Source: Geothermobacter hydrogeniphilus | GTDB lineage: Bacteria; Desulfobacterota; Desulfuromonadia; Desulfuromonadales; Geothermobacteraceae | Reading direction: 5' to 3' | DNA: 34,068 bases | Assembly (NCBI RefSeq): GCF_002898515.1 | Contig: NZ_PPFX01000045.1 | Span: 1-34,068 of the forward strand | Shown: one piece after another, positions 33,595-34,068 of the stretch | Layout: every line of letters begins with the position of its first letter | How positions within the stretch are numbered: position 1 is the stretch's first letter | The notes under the pieces: model-generated | The model's database searches: none | What the model was told of the DNA's origin: nothing | Seen by the model: the letters and a program-made list of their open reading frames with translations, nothing else | Translations under genes and position numbers: made by a program

Positions 33595-34068
33595 TCAGGG
33601 AAGTTTTTCATTGATAATCAGATTCTGATATTTGTTTTTCTTTTCATCAAAATAATACATCAAAATCACTTCCGTCTTTTGATTGAGCATAATGTTCACG
33701 ACGAGACGTGTCTGCTGAGACAATAAAAACAACCCGCGACCCGAGGTGTCTTCAATCCCGGGGGGGAGTTCCCCTGGATTGAAGGATGAGTGTCTCCGGA
33801 TTTTCTTTAAAATCCGTGAGGAGCGAAGGGTGCCTTTCTGGTCAATGACGGAAATCCCGTATTTCTCGAAATCCCTGACAATATGGACATGGATGGCCTC
33901 CCGGTCAGGAACCTGAATGACCGGTGGAAGGGCTGTCCCTTCCTGGTCCCGCTCTTCAGCAGTGATGCCGTAAACCCCGTAGGCCAGTGCATTGACTGCA
34001 AGTTCTGTAATGTGCCTCCTCCGCAGAATCTGTGGGTAGGCGGATGTAAAAATTAGAGCATTGCCCTT
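33595..34068 (-). CDS. HATPase-domain protein, anti-sigma-factor type (partial, 5' end outside window)
   Basis: The frame is open from the window edge to a TGA at 33595, giving the last 157 residues; the start lies beyond 34068. An N-box-like stretch ITELAVNALAYGVYG resembles ELxxNAxxHG of RsbW/SpoIIAB kinases. A G2-like loop TSGRGLFLLSQQTRLVVN follows, and the tail is charged and lysine-rich (YYFDEKKNKYQNLIINEK). The classical DxGxG motif is not clear between them (VRDFEKYGISVID). It may partner the SpoIIAA-like protein next door. Composition is less GC-rich than the nif genes. Confidence 0.72.
   Translation of the reverse strand, partial: KGNALIFTSAYPQILRRRHITELAVNALAYGVYGITAEERDQEGTALPPVIQVPDREAIHVHIVRDFEKYGISVIDQKGTLRSSRILKKIRRHSSFNPGELPPGIEDTSGRGLFLLSQQTRLVVNIMLNQKTEVILMYYFDEKKNKYQNLIINEKLP

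Noticed and set aside
33807-34001. 64-residue open frame on the - strand
   Set aside because: It overlaps the better-supported HATPase frame at 33595-34068 in a different phase.

Overview
The window looks like a chromosomal segment of a free-living, GC-rich anaerobic deltaproteobacterium of the Desulfuromonadales/Geobacter type. The grounds are a molybdenum-nitrogenase cluster with DraT/DraG, sigma-54 promoters, a GAF-PAS kinase with an ANTAR response regulator (the GnfK/GnfR arrangement known from Geobacter), a lactate racemase plus GlcD/GlcF-type lactate oxidation operon, and intergenic gaps full of palindromic repeats. The taxonomic placement is inference; no rRNA is present.

Layout. 1-2.6 kb: a secreted subtilisin-like protease and a small secreted protein (- strand). 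2.8-3.8 kb: moaA. 3.9-8.2 kb: lactate operon larA-glcD-glcF (- strand), with a copy of one palindromic repeat after each gene. 8.7-11.8 kb: radA, moaC, a small membrane protein and a DksA-type regulator (+). 11.9 kb: tRNA-Ala(CGC) with its terminator; its 3' end and terminator are repeated about 200 bp downstream. 12.4-25.1 kb: the nif cluster. nifV (-) diverges from nifE-nifN-nifUQ fusion (+); nifH-nifD-nifK-nifX-like-fdx-nifX-nifB-tauE run on the - strand. 25.7-29.5 kb (-): draT-draG, two small uncharacterised nif-linked genes, an SlyD-like PPIase, dodecin and a GNAT. 29.6-32.4 kb (-): a 169-bp MITE-like element abutting glnB, then the histidine kinase and the ANTAR antiterminator. 32.5-34.1 kb: an AT-rich segment with a SpoIIAA-like protein and a truncated anti-sigma-type ATPase.

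How it works together. NifHDK form nitrogenase. NifB, NifE/N, NifV, NifX and NifQ-like proteins make and carry FeMo-cofactor, and the nif ferredoxin feeds electrons. DraT/DraG switch NifH off and on at its arginine, and PII (glnB) reports nitrogen status. I find five intrinsic terminators on the - strand preceded by the same small hairpin, GGC-ANNGNN-GCC, whose 3' arm is also the start of the terminator stem: two in the nifH leader, one each before nifV and nifB, and one after draG. This is the layout expected for ANTAR-protein antitermination. The ANTAR regulator and its kinase are in the same window, in an operon with glnB behind its own sigma-54-type promoter. Sigma-54 -24/-12 sites lie a similar short distance upstream of the first hairpin at nifV and nifH. 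The inferred picture is two-layer control: sigma-54 initiation followed by phosphorylation-dependent antitermination.
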